A stretch of 64,000 nucleotides of DNA from Halioglobus sp. (GCA_002699145.1 PABK01000060.1:380308-444307), one strand, 5' to 3'; positions 1 to 8,845 are shown, counted from the stretch's first letter. Numbers and translations are program-made. Notes: generated from the letters alone by a model not told the origin.

Positions 1-544
1 GCAGTCCGGCGATGATGTTTTTCTCCAGCAGCGCCTTCTCCTCGTCCGTCATGGCGGCCAGGCGCGCCTCGGCGCGCTGCAGCACCTGCGGGTCGTAGTC
101 CGCGGCGGCGTTTTCGCGCGCCAGGATGTGCACGTCGTAGGCGGCGAAATCGCTCATCTCGAAACGCAGGGCGCGGGAGGCGTTGGGCAGGGCGTAGTCG
201 AGGTTGGTGCGCGTCCAGTCGACCACGGGCATGAAGTTGTAGCACACCACGGGCACGCCGGCCGCGCCGACGTTGCGCACCGATTCCCGGTAGTTGTCCA
301 GCAGTTGGCGGTAGTCGCCGCTGCGCGTTTTCAGGTCGTTGTGCACCGGGATGCTCTCCACGACATCCCAGGTCAGGCCCGCCGCCTCGATCATCTGCCG
401 GCGCTCCACGATGTCCTGCAGCGGCCAGGCCTCGCCGGTGGGGATATGGTGCAGCGACGTGACCACGCCGCTGGCCCCCGCCTGCACGATGTTCTCCAGT
501 GAGACCGGGTCCTGCGGCCCGAACCAGCGCCAGGTTTGTCGCAT
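1..544 (-). CDS. uxuA: Mannonate dehydratase UxuA (C-terminal part beyond window edge)
   Basis: This is the N-terminal 181 codons of D-mannonate dehydratase, which removes water from D-mannonate to give 2-keto-3-deoxygluconate in the cytoplasm. The start reads MRQTWRWFGPQDPVSLENI, and further on come VVTSLHHIPTGE, VVESIPVHNDLKTR, VCYNFMPVVDWTRTNLDYAL and ALRFEMSDFAAYDVHIL, all close to the E. coli UxuA N-terminus as I recall it. The family needs a divalent metal (Fe or Mn). The ATG overlaps the kdgK stop by one base (TGATG), so translation is probably coupled. The gene runs off the left end of the window, so the remaining metal ligands cannot be checked. Confidence 0.95.
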   Translation of the reverse strand, partial: MRQTWRWFGPQDPVSLENIVQAGASGVVTSLHHIPTGEAWPLQDIVERRQMIEAAGLTWDVVESIPVHNDLKTRSGDYRQLLDNYRESVRNVGAAGVPVVCYNFMPVVDWTRTNLDYALPNASRALRFEMSDFAAYDVHILARENAAADYDPQVLQRAEARLAAMTDEEKALLEKNIIAGL

Positions 545-1440
545 CAGACTGTTCCTTCTACAGAGTGTTGTGGCGGCAAGATGGCGCCGCGATGTTGAAC
601 CACGTCGGCGGCCAGGTCCTGCCCGGCGGCGAGCGCCGCGGCCAGGTTGGCGCCGCCCAGCCGCGCGGCCAGGTAGCCGGCATTGAAGCTGTCGCCGGCG
701 CCGGTGGTGTCCACGGCGGGCAGCGCCTGCGCCCGGCGTTGTGCCGTATCGCCGCCCCCCCAGGCGTAGGCGGTCAGCGCCGGGCCCTTGACCACGATCT
801 CGGCGATGCCGTGGCCGGCGTAGAACTCGTGGCAGTCCTGTACGTCGCGCACGGACCACAGCGCGACGTCGTCGTCCAGGGTGGGCAGGGCGATATCGCA
901 GCGCGCCAGCAGCGCCTGGCAGTGCCGCCGCGCCTGTTCGGCGTCGTCCCACAGCGCGGGCCGGTAATTCGGGTCGAAGGCGACGCGGCAGCCGCCGTCG
1001 CGCAGCCTGTCCAGCAGCGCCAGCAGTTGCTCCAGGTGGTCGCGCGTCACCGCCAGGGTGATGCCGGTGAGGTAGAACAGGTCCAGCTCGTCGGGCAGTT
1101 GCGGCTCGCGCGCGAACAGCGAGCGCACCGGCGCGGTGTCGCGCCAGTAGTGAAAACGCCGCTCGCCGTCGGCGTCGTTGCTGATGGTGTACAGCCCGGG
1201 CAGGCGGCCGGGACAGCGCTCGACGCAGCGGTCGTCGATCCCCTCGCGGCGCAGGAACGCCACCATCTCGTCGGAAAAGGGATCGTCACCGAGGCGCGTG
1301 AGATAGGACACCGCCAGCCCGGCCCGGGCCAGGTACACGGCGGTGTTGAAACTGTCCCCGGCCATGCCGCGCAGGTACCGCCTGTCGGTGGTATCCGCCG
1401 CCATTTCCACCATGACCTCCCCGGCGCAGCATATCTTCAT
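544..1440 (-). CDS. kdgK: 2-keto-3-deoxygluconate kinase (PfkB family)
   Basis: The 298-residue protein has the ribokinase/PfkB fold. An N-terminal substrate region (around residues 24-45) carries the family Gly and Asn residues in GMAGDSFNTAVYLARAG, and the C-terminal signature DTTGAGDSFNAGY at about 244-256 carries the catalytic Asp250 and the anion hole. It phosphorylates KDG to KDPG. Length fits the family. The gene precedes uxuA with a one-base overlap and is divergent from the hexuronate operon. The family is broad, so fructokinase activity cannot be excluded from sequence, but the uxuA linkage makes KDG the likely substrate. Confidence 0.9.
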   Translation of the reverse strand: MKICCAGEVMVEMAADTTDRRYLRGMAGDSFNTAVYLARAGLAVSYLTRLGDDPFSDEMVAFLRREGIDDRCVERCPGRLPGLYTISNDADGERRFHYWRDTAPVRSLFAREPQLPDELDLFYLTGITLAVTRDHLEQLLALLDRLRDGGCRVAFDPNYRPALWDDAEQARRHCQALLARCDIALPTLDDDVALWSVRDVQDCHEFYAGHGIAEIVVKGPALTAYAWGGGDTAQRRAQALPAVDTTGAGDSFNAGYLAARLGGANLAAALAAGQDLAADVVQHRGAILPPQHSVEGTV

Positions 1441-1502
1441 GATGTCGCGGCCCGCTGGGGCCTGTTCCTCCCTGTCCCTTGACAGTCGGTATGTAAGTGC
1501 CT

Positions 1503-1534
1503 AAATTGGCCTGACCATTTGACCAATGTATAGT
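1503..1534 (+). promoter_or_regulatory. Promoter and UxuR/ExuR-like operator between kdgK and the hexuronate operon
   Basis: A sigma70-like promoter for the rightward operon has a -35 of TTGGCC at 1506-1511, a 17-base spacer and a -10 of TATAGT at 1529-1534. The -35 lies inside the imperfect dyad AAATTGGCCTGACCATTT at 1503-1520. By my count this matches the enterobacterial UxuR/ExuR consensus (AAATTGGTATACCAATTT, from memory) at 13 of 18 positions. ATTGG at 1505-1509 also pairs with CCAAT at 1523-1527. A repressor bound here would block the promoter, and the gene for a UxuR-type GntR protein lies in the operon it would control. Confidence 0.55.
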
Positions 1535-1592
1535 GTGGACCAGGGCGGCCGGCATGGCAAGCCGCACGTGATACGCCCGCAGGGAGACAGGA

Positions 1593-2747
1593 ATGAATCA
1601 GAACGCCGCGCTGCGCCTGGGTATTGTCGGCCTGGGCAATATCGCCGGGCAGCATATCGCCAACGTGCGCGAGGGCCGGGTGGACGGCTGCCGGATTAGC
1701 GCCCTGTGTTCGCGCAGCGGCAGCGAACTGGCGGCGCAGCTGGGCGTGCCGCATTTCAGTCGCAGCCAGGACCTGGTCGACAGCGGCGAGTGCGACGCGG
1801 TGCTGGTGGCCACGCCTACCTGGAACCACCTGGAAGCCGGCAGCGCGGTGCTGCGCGCGGGCCTGCACCTGATGATGGAGAAGCCCCTGGGCCTGTCCGT
1901 TGACGAGGGCCGCCAGTTGCTGGCGCTGCAGGGTCCGCAGCAGGTGTTCGGGCTGATGCTGAACCAGCGCACGGACCCGCTGTTCACCACCATGCGCGAG
2001 GTGCTCGCGGCGGGGACGCTGGGCGAGATCACGCGCACCCACTGGACCATGACCAACTGGTTTCGCCCGGAGGTGTATTTCCAGGTCAGCGACTGGCGCG
2101 CCACCTGGGTCGGCGAGGGCGGCGGCCTGCTGGTCAACCAGTGCATACACAACCTGGATATCTTCCAGTGGCTTTGCGGCATGCCGGCGGCGCTGCGCGC
2201 GTTCTGCCGCTTCGGCCGTTACCACGACATCGAGGTGGAGGACGAGGCCACCGCCTACCTGGAGTACGCCAACGGCGCCAGCGGCGTGTTTATCGGCTCC
2301 ACGGGGGAGGCCCCCGGGATCAACCGCTTCGATATCGTCGGCGACCGCGGCGCGCTGGCCTTCGACGGCGAGCGCCTGACGCTGACCCGCAACGAGCCGG
2401 CCACCAGCGAGTACAACCGCCAGACCCGGGATATGTTCGGCATGCCGGCCTCGCAGACCGAGGACATCACCCCCGGGCGCGGCGGCAACCAGCACGCCGC
2501 GGTGCTGAACAATTTCGTCGCCGCGATCACCCGCGGCGAGGCGCTGGTCGCCCCCGCCGCGGACGGGCTGGATTCCCTGTCGCTGGCCAACGCGATGCTG
2601 TTGTCCACCTGGGAGGACAGTCGCGTCGAGCTGCCGCTGGATGCGCGGCGCTACCAGCGCGCGCTGGGGCAACGCCTGGAGGATTCCGGCCTGCGCGAGA
2701 AAGCCGATATCGAAGCCAGTATCGACATGGGCGCCTCCTACCGCTAG
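1593..2747 (+). CDS. Gfo/Idh/MocA family oxidoreductase
   Basis: The 384-residue protein has the NAD(P)-binding Rossmann motif GIVGLGNIAG at residues 10-19 and the family EKP motif at 96-98, whose Lys is catalytic in relatives. A C-terminal substrate domain follows, with the sequence EGGGLLVNQCIHNLDI. Members oxidise or reduce sugar or cyclitol hydroxyls, or act on keto-sugars. It is the first gene of the hexuronate operon, with the ribosome site GGGAGA just upstream of the ATG. The substrate is unknown. Position suggests a uronate, aldonate or glycoside that is converted before it enters the UxaC/UxuB route. Confidence 0.85.
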   Translation: MNQNAALRLGIVGLGNIAGQHIANVREGRVDGCRISALCSRSGSELAAQLGVPHFSRSQDLVDSGECDAVLVATPTWNHLEAGSAVLRAGLHLMMEKPLGLSVDEGRQLLALQGPQQVFGLMLNQRTDPLFTTMREVLAAGTLGEITRTHWTMTNWFRPEVYFQVSDWRATWVGEGGGLLVNQCIHNLDIFQWLCGMPAALRAFCRFGRYHDIEVEDEATAYLEYANGASGVFIGSTGEAPGINRFDIVGDRGALAFDGERLTLTRNEPATSEYNRQTRDMFGMPASQTEDITPGRGGNQHAAVLNNFVAAITRGEALVAPAADGLDSLSLANAMLLSTWEDSRVELPLDARRYQRALGQRLEDSGLREKADIEASIDMGASYR

Positions 2748-2788
2748 GTGGACCGCGCACACACAATAACCAGACCAATGGAACTGAT

Positions 2789-4153
2789 GTGAGCAAGCTG
2801 ACGCAGGAAAGCGCACAACTCGAGGCCCTGGCGGGGCAACCCGCGCTGCGGCGATTCCCCGCCTATGTCCGCCTCAGCGGGCCGGGCTGGCTGCAGGGCG
2901 CCATGACCCTGGGCGGGGGCAGCGCCATCACCTCGCTCACCATCGGCGCGGTGTACGGTTACGAGCTGCTCTGGGTGCAGCCCCTGTCCATGCTCATCGG
3001 TTGCATCATGCTGTTCGCCCTGTCCCACCAGACGCTCAGCACCGGCAAGCAGCCCTTCGCCGCCATGCGCGACCACGTGCACCCGTCGCTGGCCTGGCTG
3101 TGGGCGATCGCGGCGCTGGCCTCGAGCATCATCTGGGGTTTCTCCCACTACCCGCTGAGCGCCGGCATGCTGGAAGAGATCATCGGGGTGGCCACCGGCT
3201 TCAGCCTGCAGGACTCCCCGGGCGCCGGCCGCGAGTCCTACCTGTTCGCCCTCGCGCTGCTGGTGTGGGCGGTCTGCGCCTACACGGCCTGGCACTACGG
3301 CGCCGGCGGCCGCGCGGTCAAGGTTTTCGAGACCGCGATCAAGCTGCTCAGCAGCATGATCGTCCTCGCCTTCGCCTGGGTGGTGATCAGCGCCAGCGCC
3401 GCCGGCCAGGTGGACTGGCCCGCGGTGCTGGCCGGCTATGTGCCCGGCAGCCTGCCGTCAGATGGCGCCGGGGTGACCACGATCATGGCCGCCCTGGGCA
3501 CCGCGGTGGGCATCAACATGACGTTCGTCTACGGCTACACGCTGCTCGACCGCGGCTGGGGGCGGGCGCACCGGGAGCTGTCGCGCTGGGATATCGTCAT
3601 GGGGCTGGTGATCCCCTACGTCCTGGTGACATCGCTGATTTCCATCGCCGCTGCCGGCGCCTTCCACGGCAGCGAGCTGGATATCCAGGGCAAACTGGCC
3701 CCGGCGCAGGCCGGCGCCATGTTCGCCGACGCCGGCATGGGGCCGGTGACCGGCCGCCTGGTGTTCGCGGTGGGTATTCTCGGTATGGCCGTGGGGTCCC
3801 TGGTCATGCACATGCTGTGCTGCGGCGCCGCAGCCGGCGCCATGTTCAACCTGCCGCCGCACTCGCGCGGCTACCGCCTGGCGCTGCTGCTGCCGACGCC
3901 GGCGGTGCTGGGCGTGTTCCTCTGGTCGAGTATGGGCCCCTACGTCATCCTGCCCACCTCGGCCATTTGCGGCTTCCTGCTGCCCATCGCCTACGTCGGC
4001 TGGCTGTTTCTCAACAACAGCGCCGATTACCTCGGCGCCGACCGCCCACGGGGCGGGCGCGCTGCCGTGTACAACGTCGCCATGCTGCTGTGCATCGTCA
4101 CCGTACTGGCCAGCGTGACCTACAGCACCGGCGTCAAGCTGGGCTGGTTTTAG
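2789..4153 (+). CDS. Divergent Nramp-like (SLC11-type) membrane transporter
   Basis: This is a multi-spanning membrane protein of 454 residues. I chose the GTG at 2789 because it follows the previous gene after 41 bases and leaves the normal short cytoplasmic tail. Residues 30-62 (SGPGWLQGAMTLGGGSA, then IGAVYGYELLW) follow the first helix of Nramp metal transporters, but the metal-binding DPGN is replaced by GGGS at 42-45. In helix 6 the usual MPHN is replaced by residues 241-244 (GINM) within GTAVGINMTFVYGY. Loss of both motifs argues against classical Mn/Fe transport. It sits between two Gfo/Idh genes in the hexuronate operon and is the only recognisable transporter there, so it may import a sugar acid. 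That is inference; the family call rests on partial motif similarity. Confidence 0.7.
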   Translation: MSKLTQESAQLEALAGQPALRRFPAYVRLSGPGWLQGAMTLGGGSAITSLTIGAVYGYELLWVQPLSMLIGCIMLFALSHQTLSTGKQPFAAMRDHVHPSLAWLWAIAALASSIIWGFSHYPLSAGMLEEIIGVATGFSLQDSPGAGRESYLFALALLVWAVCAYTAWHYGAGGRAVKVFETAIKLLSSMIVLAFAWVVISASAAGQVDWPAVLAGYVPGSLPSDGAGVTTIMAALGTAVGINMTFVYGYTLLDRGWGRAHRELSRWDIVMGLVIPYVLVTSLISIAAAGAFHGSELDIQGKLAPAQAGAMFADAGMGPVTGRLVFAVGILGMAVGSLVMHMLCCGAAAGAMFNLPPHSRGYRLALLLPTPAVLGVFLWSSMGPYVILPTSAICGFLLPIAYVGWLFLNNSADYLGADRPRGGRAAVYNVAMLLCIVTVLASVTYSTGVKLGWF

Positions 4154-4165
4154 GAGGACGGGAGA

Positions 4166-5242
4166 ATGGTGGATATCGGCGACGGCGCCAACTACGCGCC
4201 CACGGCGCAGACCGAGCAGGTGGTCTCCCCGGGCGAGTTCTGCTTCGCGGTGGCGTACCTGGATCACGGGCACATCTACGGCCAGACCAACGGGCTGCGC
4301 GACGCGGGCGCGACCCTGAAAAGTGTCTACGACCCGGACCCGGCGCGGCTGGCGAAATTCGTCGACACCTATCCCGGCGTACGCGTCGCGCAGGATTTCG
4401 AGGAGATTCTCGCCGACCCGGACATCCGCCTGGTCAACGCGGCTGCGGTGCCGGATCGCCGCGCGGCGATCGGTATGCAGGTGATGGCGGCGGGCAAGGA
4501 CTACTTCACCGACAAGTCGCCGTTCACCACGCTGGAACAACTGCAGGAGGTGCGGGCCGCGGTCGCGCGCAGCGGCCGCAAGTACGCCGTTTACTACGCC
4601 GAGCGCCTGCACAACGACGCCGCCTGGCGCGCCGGCGAGCTGATCGAGCAGGGCGCCATCGGGCGCGTGCTGCAGGTGCTCAACCTGGCGCCGCACCGCC
4701 TGGCCAAGACGACGCGCCCGGACTGGTTCTTCGACAAGGCCCGTTACGGCGGCATCCTCACCGACATCGGTTCGCACCAGGTGGAGCAGTTCCTCACCTA
4801 CGCCGGCTGCGCCGACGCCACGCTCAACTTCGCGCGCGTGGAGAACTTCAGCCACCCGGACAAGCCGGGGCTGGAGGACTTCGGCGAGATGTCGCTGACC
4901 GGCGACAACGGCGCCTCGTTCTACAGTCGCGTGGACTGGTACACGCCCGAGGGCCTGCGCACCTGGGGCGACGGGCGCACCTTCATCGTCGGCACCGAAG
5001 GCAGCATCGAGCTGCGCAAGTACCTGGACCTGGCGCGCGAGGCTCCGGCGTCGAAACTGCTGCTGGCCAATGCCGACGGCGAGCAGGAGATGGAGTGCCT
5101 GGACCGCAGCGGCTTTCCCTTCTTCGGCCGCCTGATACTCGACTGCCTCAACCGCAGCGAGCAGGCCATGACCCAGGAGCACGCCTTTCGCGCCGCCGAA
5201 TTGAGCATGCGCGCCCAGGCCCTGGCGGACGCGGCGCGCTGA
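4166..5242 (+). CDS. Gfo/Idh/MocA family oxidoreductase
   Basis: This is a 358-residue Gfo/Idh/MocA protein. The EKP position reads TDKSPF, so the catalytic-type Lys is kept while the Glu is replaced. The C-terminal domain has the GGILTDIGSHQVEQ segment that places the conserved His near the nicotinamide. A strong ribosome site (GGAGGACGGGAG) precedes the ATG, 12 bases after the transporter gene. It differs markedly from the first oxidoreductase at 1593, so the two probably act on different substrates. The reaction is unknown. Possibilities are sugar-acid epimerisation by oxidation and reduction, or C3 oxidation of a glycoside. Confidence 0.83.
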   Translation: MVDIGDGANYAPTAQTEQVVSPGEFCFAVAYLDHGHIYGQTNGLRDAGATLKSVYDPDPARLAKFVDTYPGVRVAQDFEEILADPDIRLVNAAAVPDRRAAIGMQVMAAGKDYFTDKSPFTTLEQLQEVRAAVARSGRKYAVYYAERLHNDAAWRAGELIEQGAIGRVLQVLNLAPHRLAKTTRPDWFFDKARYGGILTDIGSHQVEQFLTYAGCADATLNFARVENFSHPDKPGLEDFGEMSLTGDNGASFYSRVDWYTPEGLRTWGDGRTFIVGTEGSIELRKYLDLAREAPASKLLLANADGEQEMECLDRSGFPFFGRLILDCLNRSEQAMTQEHAFRAAELSMRAQALADAAR

Positions 5243-5244
5243 TC

Positions 5245-5934
5245 ATGGAGATACAGACCATCAAGGTGCAGCGCCTCTACCTGCAGGTGGCGCAGCAGTT
5301 GCAGGGCCTGATCGAGTCCGGCGCCATCGAGGTGGGCGCCAGGCTGCCCTCGGAGCGCGACCTGGCCAGCCAGTTCGGCGTCAGCCGCCCGACCGTGCGC
5401 GAGGCGATGATCGCGCTGGAGATCGCCGGGCTGGTCGAGGTGCGCTCCGGTTCCGGCGTCTACGTACTGGCGCGTCCTGACCACCCGGGCAGGGTGGCGC
5501 AGATGCAGGGGCCGGGTCCCTTCGAGATTCTTGAGGCGCGCCGCCTGATCGAGGGCGAGACCTGTGCGCTGGCCGCGCAGCGTATCGACGCGCAGCAGCT
5601 GGCGCGGCTGCAGGAACTGGTGGACGAGATGGCGGAGGAGAACCGCCGCGAGGTGGTCACCGAGCAGGCCGATGAAGCGTTTCACTGCCTGGTCGCGGAG
5701 GCCGCGGGCAACAGCGCCCTGGCGGCGACGGTGACCTGGTTGTGGCGCCTGCGCAACGAGTCGGAAATCAGCACCCATTTTCACCGCCGTGTCAGGGCCG
5801 AGGGCAACCGTCCCATCGTCGCCGATCACCAGGCCATACTCGACGCGTTGCGCGCCGGCGACCCGCAGGCCGCCCGGCAGGCCATGAGCGGCCACCTGCA
5901 GCGCGTCATCGACCAGTTACTGGAGGCCCGATGA
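5245..5934 (+). CDS. GntR/FadR-family regulator, UxuR/ExuR-like
   Basis: The 229-residue protein has an N-terminal GntR winged helix (about 10-75), including ARLPSERDLASQFGVSRPTVREAM and a wing with VEVRSGSGVYV. A C-terminal FCD ligand domain begins with FEILEARRLIEGETCALAAQR. The N-terminus (MEIQTIKVQRLYLQVAQQL) and the overall layout resemble E. coli UxuR and ExuR, which are repressors released by fructuronate or other hexuronates. It starts two bases after the preceding stop and overlaps uxaC by four bases (ATGA). The likely target is the dyad at 1503-1520, so the operon would be autoregulated. The exact inducer is unknown. Confidence 0.88.
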   Translation: MEIQTIKVQRLYLQVAQQLQGLIESGAIEVGARLPSERDLASQFGVSRPTVREAMIALEIAGLVEVRSGSGVYVLARPDHPGRVAQMQGPGPFEILEARRLIEGETCALAAQRIDAQQLARLQELVDEMAEENRREVVTEQADEAFHCLVAEAAGNSALAATVTWLWRLRNESEISTHFHRRVRAEGNRPIVADHQAILDALRAGDPQAARQAMSGHLQRVIDQLLEAR

Positions 5935-7340
5935 CGCTGCTGCTGCATCCCGACCGCCTGTTCAGCGCCGACCCCGCCCAGCGCGACATCGGCCGTGAAC
6001 TCTACCAGGCGGTGGCCGGCCTGCCGATCGTCAGCCCCCATGGCCACACCGACCCGCGCTGGTTCGCCGACAACGCGCCCTTCGACAATGCCAGCGAACT
6101 GCTGGTGCAGCCGGACCACTACCTGTTGCGCATGCTCTACAGCCAGGGGGTCGGCCTGGAGGAACTGGGTATCGCCGGGACGGCGGGGCAGTCGCCCGAG
6201 GTCGACCCGGGCGCGGTGTGGCAGCGCTTCGCAGACCACTACCACCTGTTCCGCGGCACGCCCACGCGGCTGTGGCTGGACCACGTCTTCGGCGAGGTGT
6301 TCGGCATCGACGAGCTGCTGCACAGCGGCAACGCGCAGTTGATCTACGCGCATATAAACCGCCTGCTGGCCACCCCCGAGTTCCTGCCCCGGGCGCTGTT
6401 CGAGCGCTTCAACATCGAGTTGATCGCCACCACCGAGTCGCCCCTGGACACGCTGGACGCGCATCGTCGCCTGGCCGCGGACACCTGGTCGGGACGCGTT
6501 ATCACCGCGTTTCGCCCCGACCCCGTGCTGGACCCGGAGTACGAGGGCTTCGCCGACAATATCGCACGCCTGGCGCAACTCAGCGGCATCGACTGCGCCA
6601 CCTACGGCGGTTACCTGGACGCCCTGCGCGAGCGCCGCGCCTTCTTCCGCTCCCTGGGCGCCACGTCCACGGATCACGGTCACCCCAGCGCCTTCACCGC
6701 GGACCTGTCGCGCGCCGAGTGCGAGCGACTCTACGCCGACGCCCTGGCGCAGAGCCTGTCGGCGCGGGAAGCGGAGCTGTTTCGCGGGCAAATGCTGCTG
6801 GAGATGGCGCTGATGAGCCTGGACGACGGGCTGGTCATGCAACTGCACCCGGGGGTGCTGCGCAACCACAACCCGCAGCTGTTCGCCCGCTTCGGCCGCG
6901 ACCGCGGCGCCGACATTCCCGTGGCCGGCGAGTACGTGCGCAACCTGAAACCCCTGCTCGACCGCGTCGGCAACGAGGCGGCCCTGACGCTGATCCTGTT
7001 CACCCTGGACGAGACCACCTACGCGCGCGAACTGGCGCCACTGGCCGGCCATTACCCGGCGTTGAAACTGGGGCCGGCGTGGTGGTTCCACGACAGTCCC
7101 GAGGGCATGCTGCGCTACCGCCAGCAGGTGACCGAGACCGCCGGGTTCTACAACACCGTGGGCTTCAATGACGACACCCGCGCCTTCCTCTCCATTCCCG
7201 CGCGCCACGACGTGGCGCGCCGCATCGACTGCCGTTTCCTCGCCGGGCTCGTGGCGGAGCACCGCCTGGGTATGGAGGAGGCGCGCGTACTGGCCACGGA
7301 ACTGGCCTACACCCTGGCCGTGCGCGCCTACAAGCTCTGA
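5931..7340 (+). CDS. uxaC: Glucuronate isomerase (uronate isomerase)
   Basis: At 469 residues this is the usual UxaC length. It isomerises D-glucuronate to D-fructuronate and D-galacturonate to D-tagaturonate in the cytoplasm. The amidohydrolase-type HxH metal motif is seen in SPHGHTDPRWF (His37, His39). The C-terminal part keeps KLGPAWWFHDSPEGMLRYRQQ and GFNDDTRAFLSIPARHDVARR, typical of UxaC. The ATG lies inside the stop region of the regulator gene (ATGA overlap), indicating translational coupling. It is the first enzyme of the isomerase pathway whose later steps are uxuB, uxuA and kdgK in this locus. Confidence 0.95.
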   Translation: MTLLLHPDRLFSADPAQRDIGRELYQAVAGLPIVSPHGHTDPRWFADNAPFDNASELLVQPDHYLLRMLYSQGVGLEELGIAGTAGQSPEVDPGAVWQRFADHYHLFRGTPTRLWLDHVFGEVFGIDELLHSGNAQLIYAHINRLLATPEFLPRALFERFNIELIATTESPLDTLDAHRRLAADTWSGRVITAFRPDPVLDPEYEGFADNIARLAQLSGIDCATYGGYLDALRERRAFFRSLGATSTDHGHPSAFTADLSRAECERLYADALAQSLSAREAELFRGQMLLEMALMSLDDGLVMQLHPGVLRNHNPQLFARFGRDRGADIPVAGEYVRNLKPLLDRVGNEAALTLILFTLDETTYARELAPLAGHYPALKLGPAWWFHDSPEGMLRYRQQVTETAGFYNTVGFNDDTRAFLSIPARHDVARRIDCRFLAGLVAEHRLGMEEARVLATELAYTLAVRAYKL

Positions 7341-7343
7341 CCC

Positions 7344-8804
7344 ATGCACAGACTGCACCCCTCCACGCTGACCGAGAGCAACGCCGACGTGCGTGGCCCG
7401 GCATACGCGCGCGATCAGCTGCGCACCGGCATCGTGCACCTGGGCATCGGCGCGTTCCACCGCGCCCACCAGGCGGTGTACACCGACGACGCGATGGGTC
7501 TGTGTGCGCCGGACTGGGGTATCCTCGGCGTGTCCCTGCGCAGCGCGGCCACCGCCGGGCGGCTCAACCCCCAGGACGGCCTCTACTCGGTGCTCAGCCG
7601 CGATGCCAATGCCAGCGAACTGCGCGTAATCGGCGCGGTACGGCGGGTGCTGGTGGCGCCGCGGGAACTGCCCGCGGTGATCGCCGCCATCGCCGACCCG
7701 GCCACGCGCATGGTGACGCTGACGATCACGGAAAAGGGCTATGCGCTGGCTGCCGACGGGCACTCGCTAGACCGGCAGGACCCGGCGCTGCGCGCCGACC
7801 TCGACGACCCGCAACACCCGGTGTCCGCGCTGGGTGTGCTCGCCCTGGGCCTGCGCGCGCGCGCCGGGCAGGGTGACGCGCCGCTGAGCATTCTCAGTTG
7901 CGACAACCTTGCGCACAACAGCCGCTGCCTGCGCGCGGCGCTGGTCGAGTACCTGCAGCAGTGCTTTCCGCAGATACTGGACTGGTTCGAGCGCAACACC
8001 ACGTTTCCGTGCTCCATGGTGGACCGCATCGTCCCGGCGATGAGCGCGGCGGGCCTGGACGAGCAGGCCGCGGCGCTGGGTCTGCGCGACGAGGGGGCGG
8101 TGAGTACCGAACCTTTCAGCCAGTGGATAATCGAGGACGACTTCGCCGCCGGTCATCCGCCCTGGGAACGCGTTGGCGCGCAACTGGTCGACGACATCGC
8201 GCCCTACGAGAACATCAAGCTGCGCCTGCTCAACGCCAGCCATTCCGCCATCGCCTGTTGCGGGCTGCTGGCCGGTGTGGACACCGTGGACCAGGTCATG
8301 GACGATGCGGCGCTGGGCGAATTCGTGCACCGCCTGATGAGCCAGGACCTGATGCCGGCGCTGCAGGTGCCGGCGGATTTCGACCTCGCCGGTTACCGCG
8401 ACAAGTTGTTGCAGCGCTTCGGCAACCCGCGCCTGGCGCACCGCTGCGCGCAAATCGCCATGGACAGCAGCGAGAAAATTGCCCAGCGCTGGCTGCCCAC
8501 CCTGCAGCAGAACCGGGCGCCGCAACTGCGCCGCGCCCTGGCCGCGTGGTGTTACCTGGTGTTAGCCACCGATATCGCCGTGGAAGACCCGCGGCGGGAA
8601 CAGCTGCTGGCGCAGCGTGCGAGCACCGCGCCGCTGGCCGGGAAAGTGGAGGCGGTACTGGCCTGCGCCCGTATCACCCCCGCCGCCGTGGCGGATTTCG
8701 CCCGCCTGCGCGACGAACTGCTACAGGGCATGGACAGTATAGAGCGCGACGGGCTGCGCGCGCTGCTGGCGTCGCCGCTTGCAGCGGCGAACGAGTATAG
8801 TTAA
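7344..8804 (+). CDS. uxuB: Mannitol dehydrogenase family: fructuronate reductase (UxuB)
   Basis: The 486-residue protein belongs to the polyol-specific long-chain dehydrogenase family. It has the N-terminal NAD-binding segment GIVHLGIGAFHRAHQAVYTDD and the catalytic region PYENIKLRLLNASHSAIA, which carries the family Lys. It reduces D-fructuronate to D-mannonate, the substrate of UxuA. It starts three bases after the uxaC stop, so the two are in one operon. Tagaturonate reductase (UxaB) belongs to the same family and cannot be fully excluded, but length and the presence of uxuA rather than uxaA in the locus favour UxuB. Confidence 0.9.
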   Translation: MHRLHPSTLTESNADVRGPAYARDQLRTGIVHLGIGAFHRAHQAVYTDDAMGLCAPDWGILGVSLRSAATAGRLNPQDGLYSVLSRDANASELRVIGAVRRVLVAPRELPAVIAAIADPATRMVTLTITEKGYALAADGHSLDRQDPALRADLDDPQHPVSALGVLALGLRARAGQGDAPLSILSCDNLAHNSRCLRAALVEYLQQCFPQILDWFERNTTFPCSMVDRIVPAMSAAGLDEQAAALGLRDEGAVSTEPFSQWIIEDDFAAGHPPWERVGAQLVDDIAPYENIKLRLLNASHSAIACCGLLAGVDTVDQVMDDAALGEFVHRLMSQDLMPALQVPADFDLAGYRDKLLQRFGNPRLAHRCAQIAMDSSEKIAQRWLPTLQQNRAPQLRRALAAWCYLVLATDIAVEDPRREQLLAQRASTAPLAGKVEAVLACARITPAAVADFARLRDELLQGMDSIERDGLRALLASPLAAANEYS

Positions 8805-8812
8805 CAGGCACC

Positions 8813-8830
8813 GGCGCGCAGCGGCGCGCC
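8813..8830 (+). terminator. GC-rich hairpin after uxuB (weak terminator or processing site)
   Basis: GGCGCGC at 8813-8819 and GCGCGCC at 8824-8830 form a perfect 7-bp stem with an AGCG loop. No U-tract follows, only CCTTATAAC, so it is not a classical intrinsic terminator. It may mark the end of the hexuronate unit, attenuate the next gene or protect the mRNA end. Confidence 0.35.
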
Positions 8831-8845
8831 CCTTATAACAAGGTT

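Noticed and set aside
2789-4153. Ordinary MntH-type manganese transporter
   Set aside because: Both metal-binding motifs (DPGN in helix 1, MPH in helix 6) are absent, so I kept only the fold-level call.
3001-5934. A 977-residue open frame covering the transporter and second oxidoreductase genes
   Set aside because: It is an Arg/Pro/Gly-rich out-of-frame reading in GC-rich DNA. Only its C-terminal part, from 5245, is a real gene (the GntR regulator).
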